64,000 nt of DNA. Origin: UBA7446 sp024639165. GTDB lineage: Bacteria; Bacteroidota; Bacteroidia; Flavobacteriales; Flavobacteriaceae. Of the stretch, positions 1 through 8,399 are shown piece by piece. Under the pieces are notes generated by a model that saw only the letters and a program-made list of their open reading frames with translations, was not told where the DNA came from and did no database searches. Location of the stretch: contig JAHEIX010000001.1 in assembly GCA_024639165.1 (NCBI GenBank), positions 53,004-117,003 of the forward strand. The letters run 5' to 3'. The translations under genes and the position numbers were made by a program. How positions within the stretch are numbered: position 1 is the stretch's first letter; each line of letters opens with the position of its first letter.

Positions 1-879
1 GCTTTGGCCGACAAGCTCAACAAAGACTGTGTAGCGATTAGCTTTAATGCCGACAACGCCCAAGAATTGGGACAATTTGGGATTTCAAAAGTTTTTAATG
101 TTACCAATACGCCACAGCAATTTGACGCACATGTCTATGCAAATGTCTTGACGCATTATGTCGCGAAGCTTGCAGCTACACATATTATTGTTAGCAGCAG
201 CGCTGATGCCAAGTTTTTAGCGCCGCTGATTGCAGCAAACACAAACGCTGCTTATGTGCCCAATGTAGTGGCTTTGCCACACGAATATCAACCCCTAAAG
301 GTTAAAAGAACAGCTTTTACCAATAAGGCTTTTGCAAACACCACACTAACTGCCGAGGTTAACATCATTGGGGTTGGAAACAATACATTTGGCTCAGTTG
401 AACAAGCGGTTGATTGCGTTGTTGAAAATGTAACTGTCGAACATACGGCTTCGCAGTTAGAGCAGTTATCCATAAGCAAGGAAACCGGAAAGGCTACTAT
501 AGCCGATGCCGACGTGGTCGTGTCTGGTGGTCGAGGCCTAAAAGGTCCAGAGCACTGGCATTTAATTGAGGAACTCGCTGAAGTATTGGATGCTGCCACA
601 GCATGCTCGAAGCCCGTTTCTGATATGGGCTGGCGTTCTCACGATGAGCACGTCGGGCAAACAGGCAAGCCTGTTTCTACCAACCTCTATATTGCTATTG
701 GTATATCGGGTGCCATACAGCATTTGGCAGGAGTGAATGCTTCAAAAGTGAAGGTTGTCATTAACAATGATCCAGAAGCGCCTTTCTTTAAAGCTGCAGA
801 CTACGGCATTGTGGGAGATGCGTTTGAAGTGGTTCCTGTACTAACAGAAAAACTTAAGGCGTTTAAAGCACAATCATAA
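1..879 (+). CDS. etfA: Electron transfer flavoprotein alpha subunit, 5' end missing
   Basis: This is the alpha subunit of the soluble electron transfer flavoprotein, which passes electrons from acyl-CoA dehydrogenases to the quinone pool through FAD. The C-terminal FAD domain is plain: GRGLKGPEHW, VSDMGWRSHDEHVGQTGK, LYIAIGISGAIQHLAG and a closing NNDPEAPFFKAADYGIVGD. The reading frame is open to the first base of the window, and about 25-30 residues of the usual ~320 are missing, so the true start lies upstream. The beta-subunit gene etfB would be expected just before it, but that is outside the window. Identity is near certain. Confidence 0.96.
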   Translation, partial: ALADKLNKDCVAISFNADNAQELGQFGISKVFNVTNTPQQFDAHVYANVLTHYVAKLAATHIIVSSSADAKFLAPLIAANTNAAYVPNVVALPHEYQPLKVKRTAFTNKAFANTTLTAEVNIIGVGNNTFGSVEQAVDCVVENVTVEHTASQLEQLSISKETGKATIADADVVVSGGRGLKGPEHWHLIEELAEVLDAATACSKPVSDMGWRSHDEHVGQTGKPVSTNLYIAIGISGAIQHLAGVNASKVKVVINNDPEAPFFKAADYGIVGDAFEVVPVLTEKLKAFKAQS

Positions 880-923
880 TACACAATTTTGTATTTTAGG
901 GCACGTAAAGAACATCCTTAATC

Positions 924-1517
924 ATGAGCCTTATTCAACTTCGTGTAAACCGGATTACCTACAGCCAAAATCAAAGCGGCGCATACGCCATGATTTTGGA
1001 TGAAGTTGATGGAAAGCGCAAACTCCCGGTGGTCATTGGAGAATTTGAAGCACAATCCATTGCTGTTAATTTAGACAAAGACATAAAGCCACAACGCCCC
1101 TTTACACACGATCTGTTTAAGAATTTTGCATATCGATTTGATATTGCCATAAAAAGGGTAATCATTACCAAATTGGTAGATGGCGTTTTTTACTCGAGTC
1201 TTATATGTGAACGGGATAAAATTGAAGAGATTATTGACTCTAGAACTTCTGACGCTGTGTCGTTGGCATTGCGATTCAAGGCGCCCATTTATACCCATGA
1301 AAGTGTGTTGGAAAAAGCCGGGGTTGTCTTTGAAAAAGGAGAATTACCCGCGAAAGGTACACCCGACGACGAATTGTCCGATGAACTGAATTATTCAGAT
1401 CTATCTAACCAAGAACTTGAAAATGCCATTAAAAAAGCGGTCAAAAAAGAAGATTACGAATTAGCAGCCCGATTGAGGGATGAAATTTCTAAGCGTACAA
1501 ACAAAACCAAAGAATGA
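924..1517 (+). CDS. Bifunctional nuclease (BFN/DUF151) family protein with UVR motif
   Basis: The first ~135 residues match the bifunctional nuclease (DUF151) family, known from plants and many bacteria as small DNases/RNases, with the typical opening IQLRVNRITYSQNQSGAYA and the block LPVVIGEFEAQSIA. The last ~35 residues (NQELENAIKKAVKKEDYELAARLRDEI) form a UvrB/UvrC-type helical hairpin, the usual Bacteroidota architecture, which hints at a protein contact in DNA repair. Its stop overlaps the next start by 4 bases (ATGA), so it is probably translationally coupled to the nucleoside transporter. The substrate in this lineage is not established. Confidence 0.88.
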   Translation: MSLIQLRVNRITYSQNQSGAYAMILDEVDGKRKLPVVIGEFEAQSIAVNLDKDIKPQRPFTHDLFKNFAYRFDIAIKRVIITKLVDGVFYSSLICERDKIEEIIDSRTSDAVSLALRFKAPIYTHESVLEKAGVVFEKGELPAKGTPDDELSDELNYSDLSNQELENAIKKAVKKEDYELAARLRDEISKRTNKTKE

Positions 1518-2857
1518 CATTTTTGGATTTATCCCAGCAGCCTATTGCAGCTCACCAAGGCATCTCATTACTGGGCACTATACAAGCAGTTGGTGGAATT
1601 GTTGCACTGCTACTTATTGCATATTTGTGCAGCAACAACCGAAAAGCCATCAATTGGAAAACAGTTGGATTTGGTTTATTGTTACAACTTGTATTGGCGA
1701 TAAGTATTTTAAAGCTAAGTTGGGTACAGAGCATCTTCAATGCCGTTGGTAAAATATTCGTCAGTATTTTAGACTTTACCGCTGCAGGAAGCTTGTTTTT
1801 GTTTGGAGATTTAATGAATGTTGACAGCTACGGCTTTATATTTATTTTTCAAATACTGCCTACCATCATCTTTTTTGCTGCACTTACTTCCTTGTTGTTT
1901 TATCTTGGAGTATTGCAGTTTTTGGTTAAAATACTAGCCAAGGGAACTGCAAAACTGCTTAACATTTCGGGGGCAGAAAGCCTATCTGTAATTGGAAATA
2001 TATTTTTGGGGCAAACAGAAGCACCACTGCTCATCAAGGCTTATTTACCCAAGATGAATCGTTCCGAAATGCTGTTGGTTATGGTTGGCGGAATGGCCAC
2101 GGTAGCTGGAGGCGTTTTAGCGGCCTATATCGGTTTTTTAGGTGGTGATGATCCCGTTTTGCGTCTGGCATTTGCCAAACACCTACTCGCAGCCTCAGTT
2201 ATGGCTGCACCCGGTGCCATTATAGTAGCAAAAATGCTATTCCCCCAGACAGCATCTATTGACACAAATCCAGAAGTATCCACGCAAGATGTTGGCAGTA
2301 ATATGCTAGATGCCATAGCTAACGGTACCATAGAGGGTGTAAAACTCGCAGCCAATATCGGAGGTATGTTACTGGTTTTTGTAGCCTTAATTGCGATGGT
2401 AAATGGGATACTATTCGAGGTCGGAGAAATTACCAATCTAAATGAATGGGTTTCAAGTGTATCTTCTTATAATGCGCTTTCCATAGAGGCTGTTTTGGGA
2501 ACTTTATTTGCTCCAATCATGTGGCTTATCGGAGTACCTTGGGACGATTTATTGCCCATGGGACAGCTATTAGGTATTAAACTCGCGGCAAGTGAATTTG
2601 TGGGTTATATTCAATTGGCAGAACTTAAAAACGCAGCCAATGAAATTCATTTCAGCAGCCAAAAATCTATTGTAATGGCAACTTATATGTTATGTGGGTT
2701 TGCCAATTTTGCCTCAATTGGTATTCAAATTGGCGGAATTGGTGGACTGGCGCCCAACCAGCGAAAGGTGCTTTCTTCATTTGGTTTTCGTGCTGTTTTA
2801 GGTGGAACCATTGCCTCATTACTGTCTGCTACCCTGGTGGGGGCACTGTTAGGATAA
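1514..2857 (+). CDS. Concentrative nucleoside transporter (CNT/NupC family)
   Basis: Integral membrane protein of 447 residues that belongs to the CNT family of cation-coupled nucleoside symporters. The CNT signature is clear: GNIFLGQTEAPLLI followed by a Gly-rich GGMATVAGGVLAAY stretch, then NGTIEGVKLAANIGGM, and near the C-terminus CGFANFASIGIQIGGIGG. It sits between a nuclease-family gene and thyA, which fits nucleoside salvage feeding thymidylate metabolism (inference). It starts inside the stop of the upstream gene. Family assignment is firm; whether it prefers pyrimidine or purine nucleosides cannot be read here. Confidence 0.93.
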   Translation: MTFLDLSQQPIAAHQGISLLGTIQAVGGIVALLLIAYLCSNNRKAINWKTVGFGLLLQLVLAISILKLSWVQSIFNAVGKIFVSILDFTAAGSLFLFGDLMNVDSYGFIFIFQILPTIIFFAALTSLLFYLGVLQFLVKILAKGTAKLLNISGAESLSVIGNIFLGQTEAPLLIKAYLPKMNRSEMLLVMVGGMATVAGGVLAAYIGFLGGDDPVLRLAFAKHLLAASVMAAPGAIIVAKMLFPQTASIDTNPEVSTQDVGSNMLDAIANGTIEGVKLAANIGGMLLVFVALIAMVNGILFEVGEITNLNEWVSSVSSYNALSIEAVLGTLFAPIMWLIGVPWDDLLPMGQLLGIKLAASEFVGYIQLAELKNAANEIHFSSQKSIVMATYMLCGFANFASIGIQIGGIGGLAPNQRKVLSSFGFRAVLGGTIASLLSATLVGALLG

Positions 2858-2937
2858 TAGTTGAAAACCTTTTGAAAAACTATTCTTCAAAATGCAAGAT
2901 ATTTTGATCTAGCTTTTAATTTTACAAAAAACAAACA

Positions 2938-3762
2938 ATGCAGCAGTATTTAGATTTGGTTCGACGTGCCCGCAACGACGGAGCTGTTAAAGGAGACAGA
3001 ACAGGAACAGGAACAAGAAGTGTTTTTGGGCACCAAATGCGCTTTGATTTATCAGAGGGTTTTCCGTTAGTAACAACCAAAAAAATACACCTTAAATCGG
3101 TTATCCACGAACTGCTCTGGTTTATAAAAGGAGACACCAACACAGACTATCTCACCAAGAACGGCGTGCGTATATGGAATGAATGGGCTGACGAAAATGG
3201 AGACTTGGGCCCCGTATACGGGCATCAATGGCGCAACTGGAATAGCGAAAATGTAGATCAGCTCAAACAAGTTATCAAAACGCTAAAAACCAACCCCAAC
3301 AGCCGACGTATGTTAATTTCAGCATGGAATCCTAGCGTACTTCCTGATACCTCTAAAAGTTTTTCTGAAAATGTTGCCAATGGAAAGGCTGCCCTGCCTC
3401 CCTGCCATGCTTTTTTTCAATTTTATGTAGCAGACGGCAAACTATCTTGCCAACTATATCAACGGAGCGCTGATATTTTCTTGGGAGTACCGTTTAATAT
3501 TGCATCCTATGCCCTACTCACAGAAATGATGGCGCAAGTTTGTGGCTTTAAAGCAGGTGAATTTATCCATACACTTGGCGATGCCCACATATACACCAAT
3601 CACTTTGACCAAGTTGAACTTCAGCTCAGCAGAGCGCCCAAACCGCTACCTACCTTAAAACTTAACCCAAACATAAGCGATCTTTTTGATTTTAAATACG
3701 AAGACATTGAAGTCTTGAATTACGATCCACATCCTGGAATTAAGGGCGCTGTCGCTGTTTAA
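2938..3762 (+). CDS. thyA: Thymidylate synthase
   Basis: Converts dUMP to dTMP using methylene-tetrahydrofolate. Folate is oxidised to dihydrofolate, which the next gene product (DHFR) reduces, so thyA and folA form a functional pair 10 bases apart. Visible motifs are the phosphate loop RTGTGT at residues 21-26, SRRMLISAWNP, the catalytic Cys156 in ALPPCHAFFQF, and GDAHIYTNHFDQVE near the end. At 274 residues it is about ten longer than the E. coli enzyme, mostly through an insert around residues 138-152 just before the catalytic loop. The ATG follows an 80-base gap. Confidence 0.98.
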   Translation: MQQYLDLVRRARNDGAVKGDRTGTGTRSVFGHQMRFDLSEGFPLVTTKKIHLKSVIHELLWFIKGDTNTDYLTKNGVRIWNEWADENGDLGPVYGHQWRNWNSENVDQLKQVIKTLKTNPNSRRMLISAWNPSVLPDTSKSFSENVANGKAALPPCHAFFQFYVADGKLSCQLYQRSADIFLGVPFNIASYALLTEMMAQVCGFKAGEFIHTLGDAHIYTNHFDQVELQLSRAPKPLPTLKLNPNISDLFDFKYEDIEVLNYDPHPGIKGAVAV

Positions 3763-3772
3763 TCTTCATCTA

Positions 3773-4675
3773 ATGTTTAGAAAAAAGAAAACTCCTTCAG
3801 CCATCGACCCGCAGCAACTTTCGCTAGTTGAGTATGCACAGGAACGCATCGCGCAAAAGACATGGTTTCACAGACATTTGCTGAGCTCGCTGTTTCTCAT
3901 TTTTTTCGCATTAATAGCGAACCTAGCTTTTGAATATAAGGCTGAATTTATGCCTTTCAACACCAAATGGTCCTTTGCCTTAGCCACTCTGTTGGGGGCG
4001 CTACTGGTCATTCACTTTTTGCGTGTTTATGTGTTCCATTCATTTATGGGCAAAGCCTGGGAAACACAACAAATGGAGTTTCTGCTAGAAAAGCAGGCGC
4101 TAAAAGTTGAAAAATTAAAACGCAATATGGACAAAGAGGCTGCACTTAAAGCAAGTGCCGAGTGGGAACGTGAAAATCAAAAAAGGAACATCACCATGAT
4201 TGCTGCTGCTGCAGAAAACAATGCACTTGGCAAAGACAACAAACTCATCTGGCATCTGTCTGATGATCTTAAGCATTTCAAAAATTTAACCAAAGGACAT
4301 CATGTCATCATGGGTAGAAAGACCTTTGAATCCATGCCCAAAGCCCTGCCCAATCGCACCAACGTTGTGATTACTAGGCAAAAAGATTATACCGCTGAGG
4401 ATGCGCATGTTGTGCATTCTTTAGAAGCGGCTCTGGCACTTGCGCAAGAAGATGAGCAACCCTTTATTATTGGAGGAGGTGAAATTTACAGACAAGGTTT
4501 GGCTTATGCAGACAGCATTGAACTCACAAGAGTTCATGCCGATTTTGAAGCCGATACTTTTTTTCCAGAAATAGACAGCGCTAAATGGCGTGAGGTGTGG
4601 CGCGAAAACAGGGACTCAGACGAAAAGCACCAACACGCTTTTTCTTTTATCCGTTATGAAAAAATAAAACCATGA
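3773..4675 (+). CDS. folA: 2TM-domain / dihydrofolate reductase fusion
   Basis: One open frame joins two modules. Residues ~15-110 look like the Bacteroidota 2TM domain: two hydrophobic helices (about 36-54 and 66-86), then GKAWETQQMEFLLEKQ, close to the family's terminal WEERKI-type helix. A charged helical linker follows (about 105-137). Residues ~138-298 are a complete DHFR: Asp165 in WHLSDDLKHFK (equivalent to E. coli Asp27), GRKTFESMP at 181-189, and GGGEIY at 235-240. It reduces dihydrofolate made by ThyA and would be tied to the inner membrane. An internal ATG at 4197 could also give a soluble 159-residue DHFR. It overlaps fabD by 4 bases. The fusion is read directly; membrane anchoring is inferred. 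Confidence 0.93.
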   Translation: MFRKKKTPSAIDPQQLSLVEYAQERIAQKTWFHRHLLSSLFLIFFALIANLAFEYKAEFMPFNTKWSFALATLLGALLVIHFLRVYVFHSFMGKAWETQQMEFLLEKQALKVEKLKRNMDKEAALKASAEWERENQKRNITMIAAAAENNALGKDNKLIWHLSDDLKHFKNLTKGHHVIMGRKTFESMPKALPNRTNVVITRQKDYTAEDAHVVHSLEAALALAQEDEQPFIIGGGEIYRQGLAYADSIELTRVHADFEADTFFPEIDSAKWREVWRENRDSDEKHQHAFSFIRYEKIKP

Positions 4676-5553
4676 ATGTAGCAATGTTTCCAGGGCAAGG
4701 CGCCCAATTTGTTGGTATGGGCAAAGAACTATACGATCAATATCCACTAGCACAAGAAAGATTTAACAATGCAAATACCCAGTTGGGCTTTTCAATTACA
4801 GACATCATGTTTGATGGAGATGCTGAAGCACTTAAAGAAACCAAAGTAACCCAGCCTGCTATTTTTCTACATTCCGTAATCCGTTATGAACTGGCAAAAA
4901 AAGCAACTCCTGATATGGCAGCAGGCCATTCTTTGGGTGAGTTTTCTGCCCTTACAGCTTGTGGAGCCTTGTCTTTTGAAGATGGGCTTTCACTAGTGTC
5001 TAAACGCGCACAAGCCATGCAAGCAGCATGTGATGTTACCAAAGGCACCATGGCAGCCGTATTGGCATTGGCAGACGATGTGGTAGAGCAGGTATGTCAA
5101 AACATGGACGGAATTGTGGTAGCAGCAAATTACAATTGTCCAGGGCAATTGGTTATTTCTGGTGCTTTTTCAGCAGTAGAAGCCGCTTGTGAAGTACTTA
5201 AAGAAAAGGGCGCCAAGCGCGCACTCCTACTGCCTGTGGGTGGTGCTTTTCACTCGCCGCTTATGGAACCCGCGCAAGAAGAATTGGCTAAAGCCATTTT
5301 GGAAACCAACTTTAACACGCCAAGTTGTCCAATATATCAGAATGTAACAGCTGCGCCTACTCAAGATGCAGGGCTTATAAAAGAAAACCTCATTGCACAA
5401 CTCACCGGTCCTGTTAAGTGGACACAAACCATCAAACAAATGCGCAACGATGGAGCTCGTTTGTTCACAGAATACGGTCCTGGCAAAGTACTACAAGGAT
5501 TGGTCAAAAAAATTGACAGAGAAGCTGAAGTACAATCTGCTGTGTTGGATTAA
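4672..5553 (+). CDS. fabD: Malonyl-CoA--ACP transacylase
   Basis: Loads malonyl groups from CoA onto acyl carrier protein for fatty-acid synthesis in the cytoplasm. The family signatures are present: MFPGQGAQFVGMG at the N-terminus, the nucleophile Ser87 in GHSLGEFSALTACGAL, and the catalytic His in GGAFHSPLMEPA. Length 293 is normal. It overlaps the DHFR fusion by 4 bases and so probably belongs to the thyA-folA transcript. Its stop overlaps the stop of the convergent aminotransferase gene, and no terminator hairpin separates the two. Confidence 0.97.
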   Translation: MNVAMFPGQGAQFVGMGKELYDQYPLAQERFNNANTQLGFSITDIMFDGDAEALKETKVTQPAIFLHSVIRYELAKKATPDMAAGHSLGEFSALTACGALSFEDGLSLVSKRAQAMQAACDVTKGTMAAVLALADDVVEQVCQNMDGIVVAANYNCPGQLVISGAFSAVEAACEVLKEKGAKRALLLPVGGAFHSPLMEPAQEELAKAILETNFNTPSCPIYQNVTAAPTQDAGLIKENLIAQLTGPVKWTQTIKQMRNDGARLFTEYGPGKVLQGLVKKIDREAEVQSAVLD

Positions 5554-6680
5554 TCCAAAAACGCAAGGATTGTTTTACAAATAAACTGTATTTGATCTTC
5601 GTCTAGCTCACTGTGCATGGGCAAGGAAATAACCTGTTTAATCAGCTGATTGGTTACTGCAAAATCTTCTTCTTTATAACGCTTGTCGGCATAGGCCTTT
5701 TGCAAGTGTAATGGAATGGGATAATACACTCCGCAAGGGATATCGTGTTGTTGGAGGTGTGCTACCAAGGCATCTCGGTCGGCACCTACTATTTTTAAGG
5801 TATATTGGTGATAGACATGCGAATCACAATCCCCTGAAGTTATGGGCGTTTCAATTTTTGGGTGGTCTTGTAACAATTGTGAATAACGAATAGCAGCCCA
5901 TTTGCGGCGCTCGTTATAAAAATCCAAAAGCTTTAATTTTTCGTTAAGCACTACCGCCTGAAGACTATCCAGTCGAGAGTTTACGCCAACCACATCGTGG
6001 TGATACCGTTTGTACATCCCATGATTGACAACCCCGCGAATGGTATGTGCCAAATCATCATCATTGGTAAAAATAGCACCGCCATCGCCATAGCAACCTA
6101 AATTTTTTGATGGAAAAAAGGAAGTAGACCCCACATGGCCAATACCGCCCGTTTTTACTTTGGTACCTGCAGCATTGGTATGCGTAGCACCTATACCCTG
6201 CGCGTTATCTTCAATCACAAATAAATCATGCTTTTGAGCTATATCCATGATGCGGTCCATATCGGCTACTTGCCCAAAAAGATGTACAGGAACGATAGCT
6301 TTGGTGTTGGGGGTAATTGCCTTTTCAACGGCATCTGGGTCAATAATAAAAGTATCGGGGAGCACATCTACCAAAACAGGGGTAAGTCCCAACAAGGCAA
6401 TAACCTCCACAGTTGCAGCAAACGTAAAGTCGGCGGTGATTACCTCATCGCCAGGCTTTAGCCCCAATCCCATCATGGCAACCTGAAGCGCATCTGTTCC
6501 ATTGGCACAAGGAATTACGTGCTTTACACCGAGATAGGCTTCAAGATCGGCTTGGAAATTCCGGACGGTTGGGCCGTTTATAAATTGAGCAGAAGAGAGT
6601 ACCTCTTGCATGCCCGCATCAACTTGTGGTTTGATAAATTGGTACTGGGTCTGCAAATCGACCATTTGGATTTTTCGCAT
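5550..6680 (-). CDS. DegT/DnrJ/EryC1/StrS family PLP-dependent sugar aminotransferase
   Basis: PLP-dependent aminotransferase of the family that aminates nucleotide-activated keto-sugars for LPS, capsule or O-antigen. The cofactor lysine is Lys192 in SFFPSKNLGCYGDGGAIF, with Asp158 in FVIEDNAQGIGA; other blocks are HVIPCANGTDALQVAMMGL and ITADFTFAATVEVIALLG. Length 376 is full. The divergent neighbour is the lipid-A Kdo transferase gene, which fits a surface-glycan role (inference). It may be a WbpE-like enzyme making 3-amino sugars, but the sequence alone does not decide the substrate. Confidence 0.92.
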   Translation of the reverse strand: MRKIQMVDLQTQYQFIKPQVDAGMQEVLSSAQFINGPTVRNFQADLEAYLGVKHVIPCANGTDALQVAMMGLGLKPGDEVITADFTFAATVEVIALLGLTPVLVDVLPDTFIIDPDAVEKAITPNTKAIVPVHLFGQVADMDRIMDIAQKHDLFVIEDNAQGIGATHTNAAGTKVKTGGIGHVGSTSFFPSKNLGCYGDGGAIFTNDDDLAHTIRGVVNHGMYKRYHHDVVGVNSRLDSLQAVVLNEKLKLLDFYNERRKWAAIRYSQLLQDHPKIETPITSGDCDSHVYHQYTLKIVGADRDALVAHLQQHDIPCGVYYPIPLHLQKAYADKRYKEEDFAVTNQLIKQVISLPMHSELDEDQIQFICKTILAFLD

Positions 6681-6698
6681 TGCGATTTTTTAGTAGCA

Positions 6699-6706
6699 CA
6701 AAATTA
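6699..6706 (-). promoter_or_regulatory. Candidate -7 box for the aminotransferase gene
   Basis: On the minus strand this reads TAATTTTG, a perfect match to the Bacteroidota -7 consensus TAnnTTTG, 18 bases before the ATG. The only -33-like element is TTTC 22 bases upstream, which is weak. No transcript data support it. Confidence 0.4.
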
Positions 6707-6736
6707 CAAAAAACTAACGCCTGTTGGCGAAATAAG

Positions 6737-6744
6737 TATCTTTG
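6737..6744 (+). promoter_or_regulatory. Candidate -7 box for kdtA, four bases before the ATG
   Basis: Reads TATCTTTG, a perfect TAnnTTTG, followed by AGCC and then the ATG of kdtA. If used, transcription would begin at or within a base or two of the start codon. There is no convincing -33 box at normal spacing. Confidence 0.4.
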
Positions 6745-6748
6745 AGCC

Positions 6749-7972
6749 ATGCCTTTTTTGTATTCACTTGCTGTATCTGTAGCCAAAGCCATAACGCCAG
6801 CTGTTGCCACGTCTGCAAAAGCCAAGGCTTTTGTACTCGGGCGCAAAGCCTTATGGACACAACTCGAAAACATTCCGCCAAACGAAAAAGTGGTGTGGAT
6901 GCACTGTGCCTCACTGGGTGAATATGAGCAAGGGCTACCCGTGCTCACCGCATTAAAAAATAAATACCCAACATACTTCTACCTGGTTACTTTTTTTTCG
7001 CCTTCTGGCTATGAAGTACGAAAAAATCACGGCATTGCCGACATGGTCACCTACCTCCCTTGGGATACCAAAGCAGATGTCAACCGTTTTGTTGCACAGG
7101 TCAAACCAGTCATGGCATTACTAGTGAAATATGAGTTTTGGCCGAATCTAATTCGAGCATTACAACGTAAAGACGTGCCGCTGTTTTTAATAGCGGGATT
7201 GTTCCGTCAAAACCAACGTTTTTTTAAGCCGTGGGGCTACAGCCAACGCAAGCTACTGCGTGAATTCACCCATTTGTTTGTACAAAACGACGTCTCGCTC
7301 AAACTTCTGCAAAGTATTGGGATACAACAAGTGCGTATTTCGGGCGACACCCGCTACGACCGCGTGGGGGCTAGCAAAACGCCATTGCCTTTTATGGAAT
7401 CGTTTGTAGGAAATCGAAAATGCGTTATTGCTGGAAGTACATGGCCCGAAGACGAAGCGGTACTTTTAGAGGCTATTGCGCAAACCCCAAGCGACTGGTG
7501 CTGGCTTATTGCGCCACACGAAATGCACGAAGATAAACTCCTTCAGCTTATGACAAAGCTGCCCAAAGGTAGTGTGCGGTATTCCCAATCTAAGACATCA
7601 GCATTCACAAACTGCCCTGTGCTCGTATTAGACACCGTAGGCATGCTTAATCGCTGTTATGCTTACGGCGACATTGCCTATGTAGGCGGCGGTATGGGCA
7701 GGTCGGGATTACATAATATTTTGGAGCCTGCAGCGGAAGGCATTGCTGTAGTGATTGGGAAAAACTACCAAAAGTTTCCCGAAGCAAAAGCACTCATCGA
7801 TTTGGGAGGCGTCGTATCTATCACATCCGCAGATGACTGCACGAATCAAGTACTGAAACTTATGCAAAACGATAGGTTGCGAAATGAAAAAGGACAAGTA
7901 AACGCTGCATTTGTAACGCAAAACCAAGGAGCAACAGAAAAGACAATAAGCCTCTTAAATCAACACCTATGA
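6749..7972 (+). CDS. waaA: 3-deoxy-D-manno-octulosonic acid (Kdo) transferase
   Basis: Inner-membrane glycosyltransferase that adds Kdo from CMP-Kdo to the lipid A precursor. The N-terminal stretch is hydrophobic, as in other family members. Characteristic blocks are VVWMHCASLGEYEQGLPVL, LVTFFSPSGYEVRKNH, VKYEFWPNLIRAL and a C-terminal GGMGRSGLHNILEPAA nucleotide-binding motif. Length 407 is typical. The ATG at 6749 is the only start that retains the N-terminal helix. A small ORF overlaps its stop by 4 bases. Also known as kdtA. Confidence 0.96.
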   Translation: MPFLYSLAVSVAKAITPAVATSAKAKAFVLGRKALWTQLENIPPNEKVVWMHCASLGEYEQGLPVLTALKNKYPTYFYLVTFFSPSGYEVRKNHGIADMVTYLPWDTKADVNRFVAQVKPVMALLVKYEFWPNLIRALQRKDVPLFLIAGLFRQNQRFFKPWGYSQRKLLREFTHLFVQNDVSLKLLQSIGIQQVRISGDTRYDRVGASKTPLPFMESFVGNRKCVIAGSTWPEDEAVLLEAIAQTPSDWCWLIAPHEMHEDKLLQLMTKLPKGSVRYSQSKTSAFTNCPVLVLDTVGMLNRCYAYGDIAYVGGGMGRSGLHNILEPAAEGIAVVIGKNYQKFPEAKALIDLGGVVSITSADDCTNQVLKLMQNDRLRNEKGQVNAAFVTQNQGATEKTISLLNQHL

Positions 7973-8160
7973 TATGTATTCCTACTCAAATCCCAGATGA
8001 ACTTTGCGCAATTGATGATGAACTCAAAGCCATTTATCACAGCAAGGACAGTCTTTGCATTTGGATCTTTAAAACTAGAGCTGAACGCAATACATTTATG
8101 GATGCTACTGCAGGGATGGATAAAGATGCACGAGTATCGTATTATGCTGCGCATTTTTAA
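7969..8160 (+). CDS. Small hypothetical protein coupled to waaA
   Basis: A 63-residue frame (starts MICIPTQIPDEL, ends VSYYAAHF) that begins in the ATGA overlap with the waaA stop, the arrangement typical of translational coupling. It has a balanced soluble composition and no signal peptide or membrane helix. I recognise no family. A rival frame on the opposite strand (81 codons) looks less plausible because it lacks any coupling and covers the same bases. The coding call rests on the overlap and on reading to near the terminator at 8193; it could still be spurious. Confidence 0.45.
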   Translation: MICIPTQIPDELCAIDDELKAIYHSKDSLCIWIFKTRAERNTFMDATAGMDKDARVSYYAAHF

Positions 8161-8192
8161 TAATCCGGATTTGTAAAAAGAGCTGAAAGAAT

Positions 8193-8222
8193 AAAAAAAC
8201 CCCAACAGTTGTTGAGGTTTTT
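8193..8222 (-). terminator. Intrinsic terminator after tRNA-Leu
   Basis: On the minus strand a stem AAAACCTCAACA / TGTTGGGGTTTT closes over a very short loop and runs into T residues, three bases past the tRNA 3' end. It is A/T-flanked on both sides, so it may also stop plus-strand transcripts from waaA. Confidence 0.8.
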
Positions 8223-8224
8223 CG

Positions 8225-8306
8225 TGCGGGTGAAGGGACTCGAACCCCCACGCCGTGAAGCACTAGATCCTAAATCTAGCGTGTCTACCAATTTCACCAC
8301 ACCCGC
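8225..8306 (-). tRNA. tRNA-Leu (anticodon TAG)
   Basis: On the minus strand the acceptor arms GCGGGTG and CACCCGC pair, the D arm carries GGTAGACAC, the anticodon stem CTAGA/TCTAG holds the loop TTTAGGA with anticodon TAG, a long variable arm (TGCTTCACGGCGT region) marks a class II tRNA, and the T arm contains GGTTCGAGTCC. The discriminator base is A and CCA is not encoded. It decodes CUA and related leucine codons. Confidence 0.97.
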
Positions 8307-8316
8307 ATTAGGACGG

Positions 8317-8345
8317 CAAATATAAGGATGTTTCCCTAATTCAAA
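8317..8345 (-). promoter_or_regulatory. Promoter of tRNA-Leu
   Basis: Minus strand: TTTG, 17 bases, then a perfect TATATTTG box that ends 10 bases before the tRNA 5' end. Both elements fit the Bacteroidota housekeeping promoter. Confidence 0.7.
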
Positions 8346-8350
8346 ACCAC

Positions 8351-8381
8351 TTTCTTATCATATAAGTATTTTATACCTTAG
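8351..8381 (+). promoter_or_regulatory. Candidate promoter of the M20 dipeptidase gene
   Basis: TTTC at 8351-8354, 19 bases, then TACCTTAG at 8374-8381 (seven of eight bases of TAnnTTTG). A start site a few bases downstream would lie past the ATG at 8382, so it supports the ATG at 8400 as the real start. Confidence 0.5.
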
Positions 8382-8399
8382 ATGCTTATTCAAATCCCT

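Noticed and set aside
2858..2937. Folate riboswitch before thyA
   Set aside because: The 80-base gap is AT-rich with no conserved aptamer bases and no stable stem.
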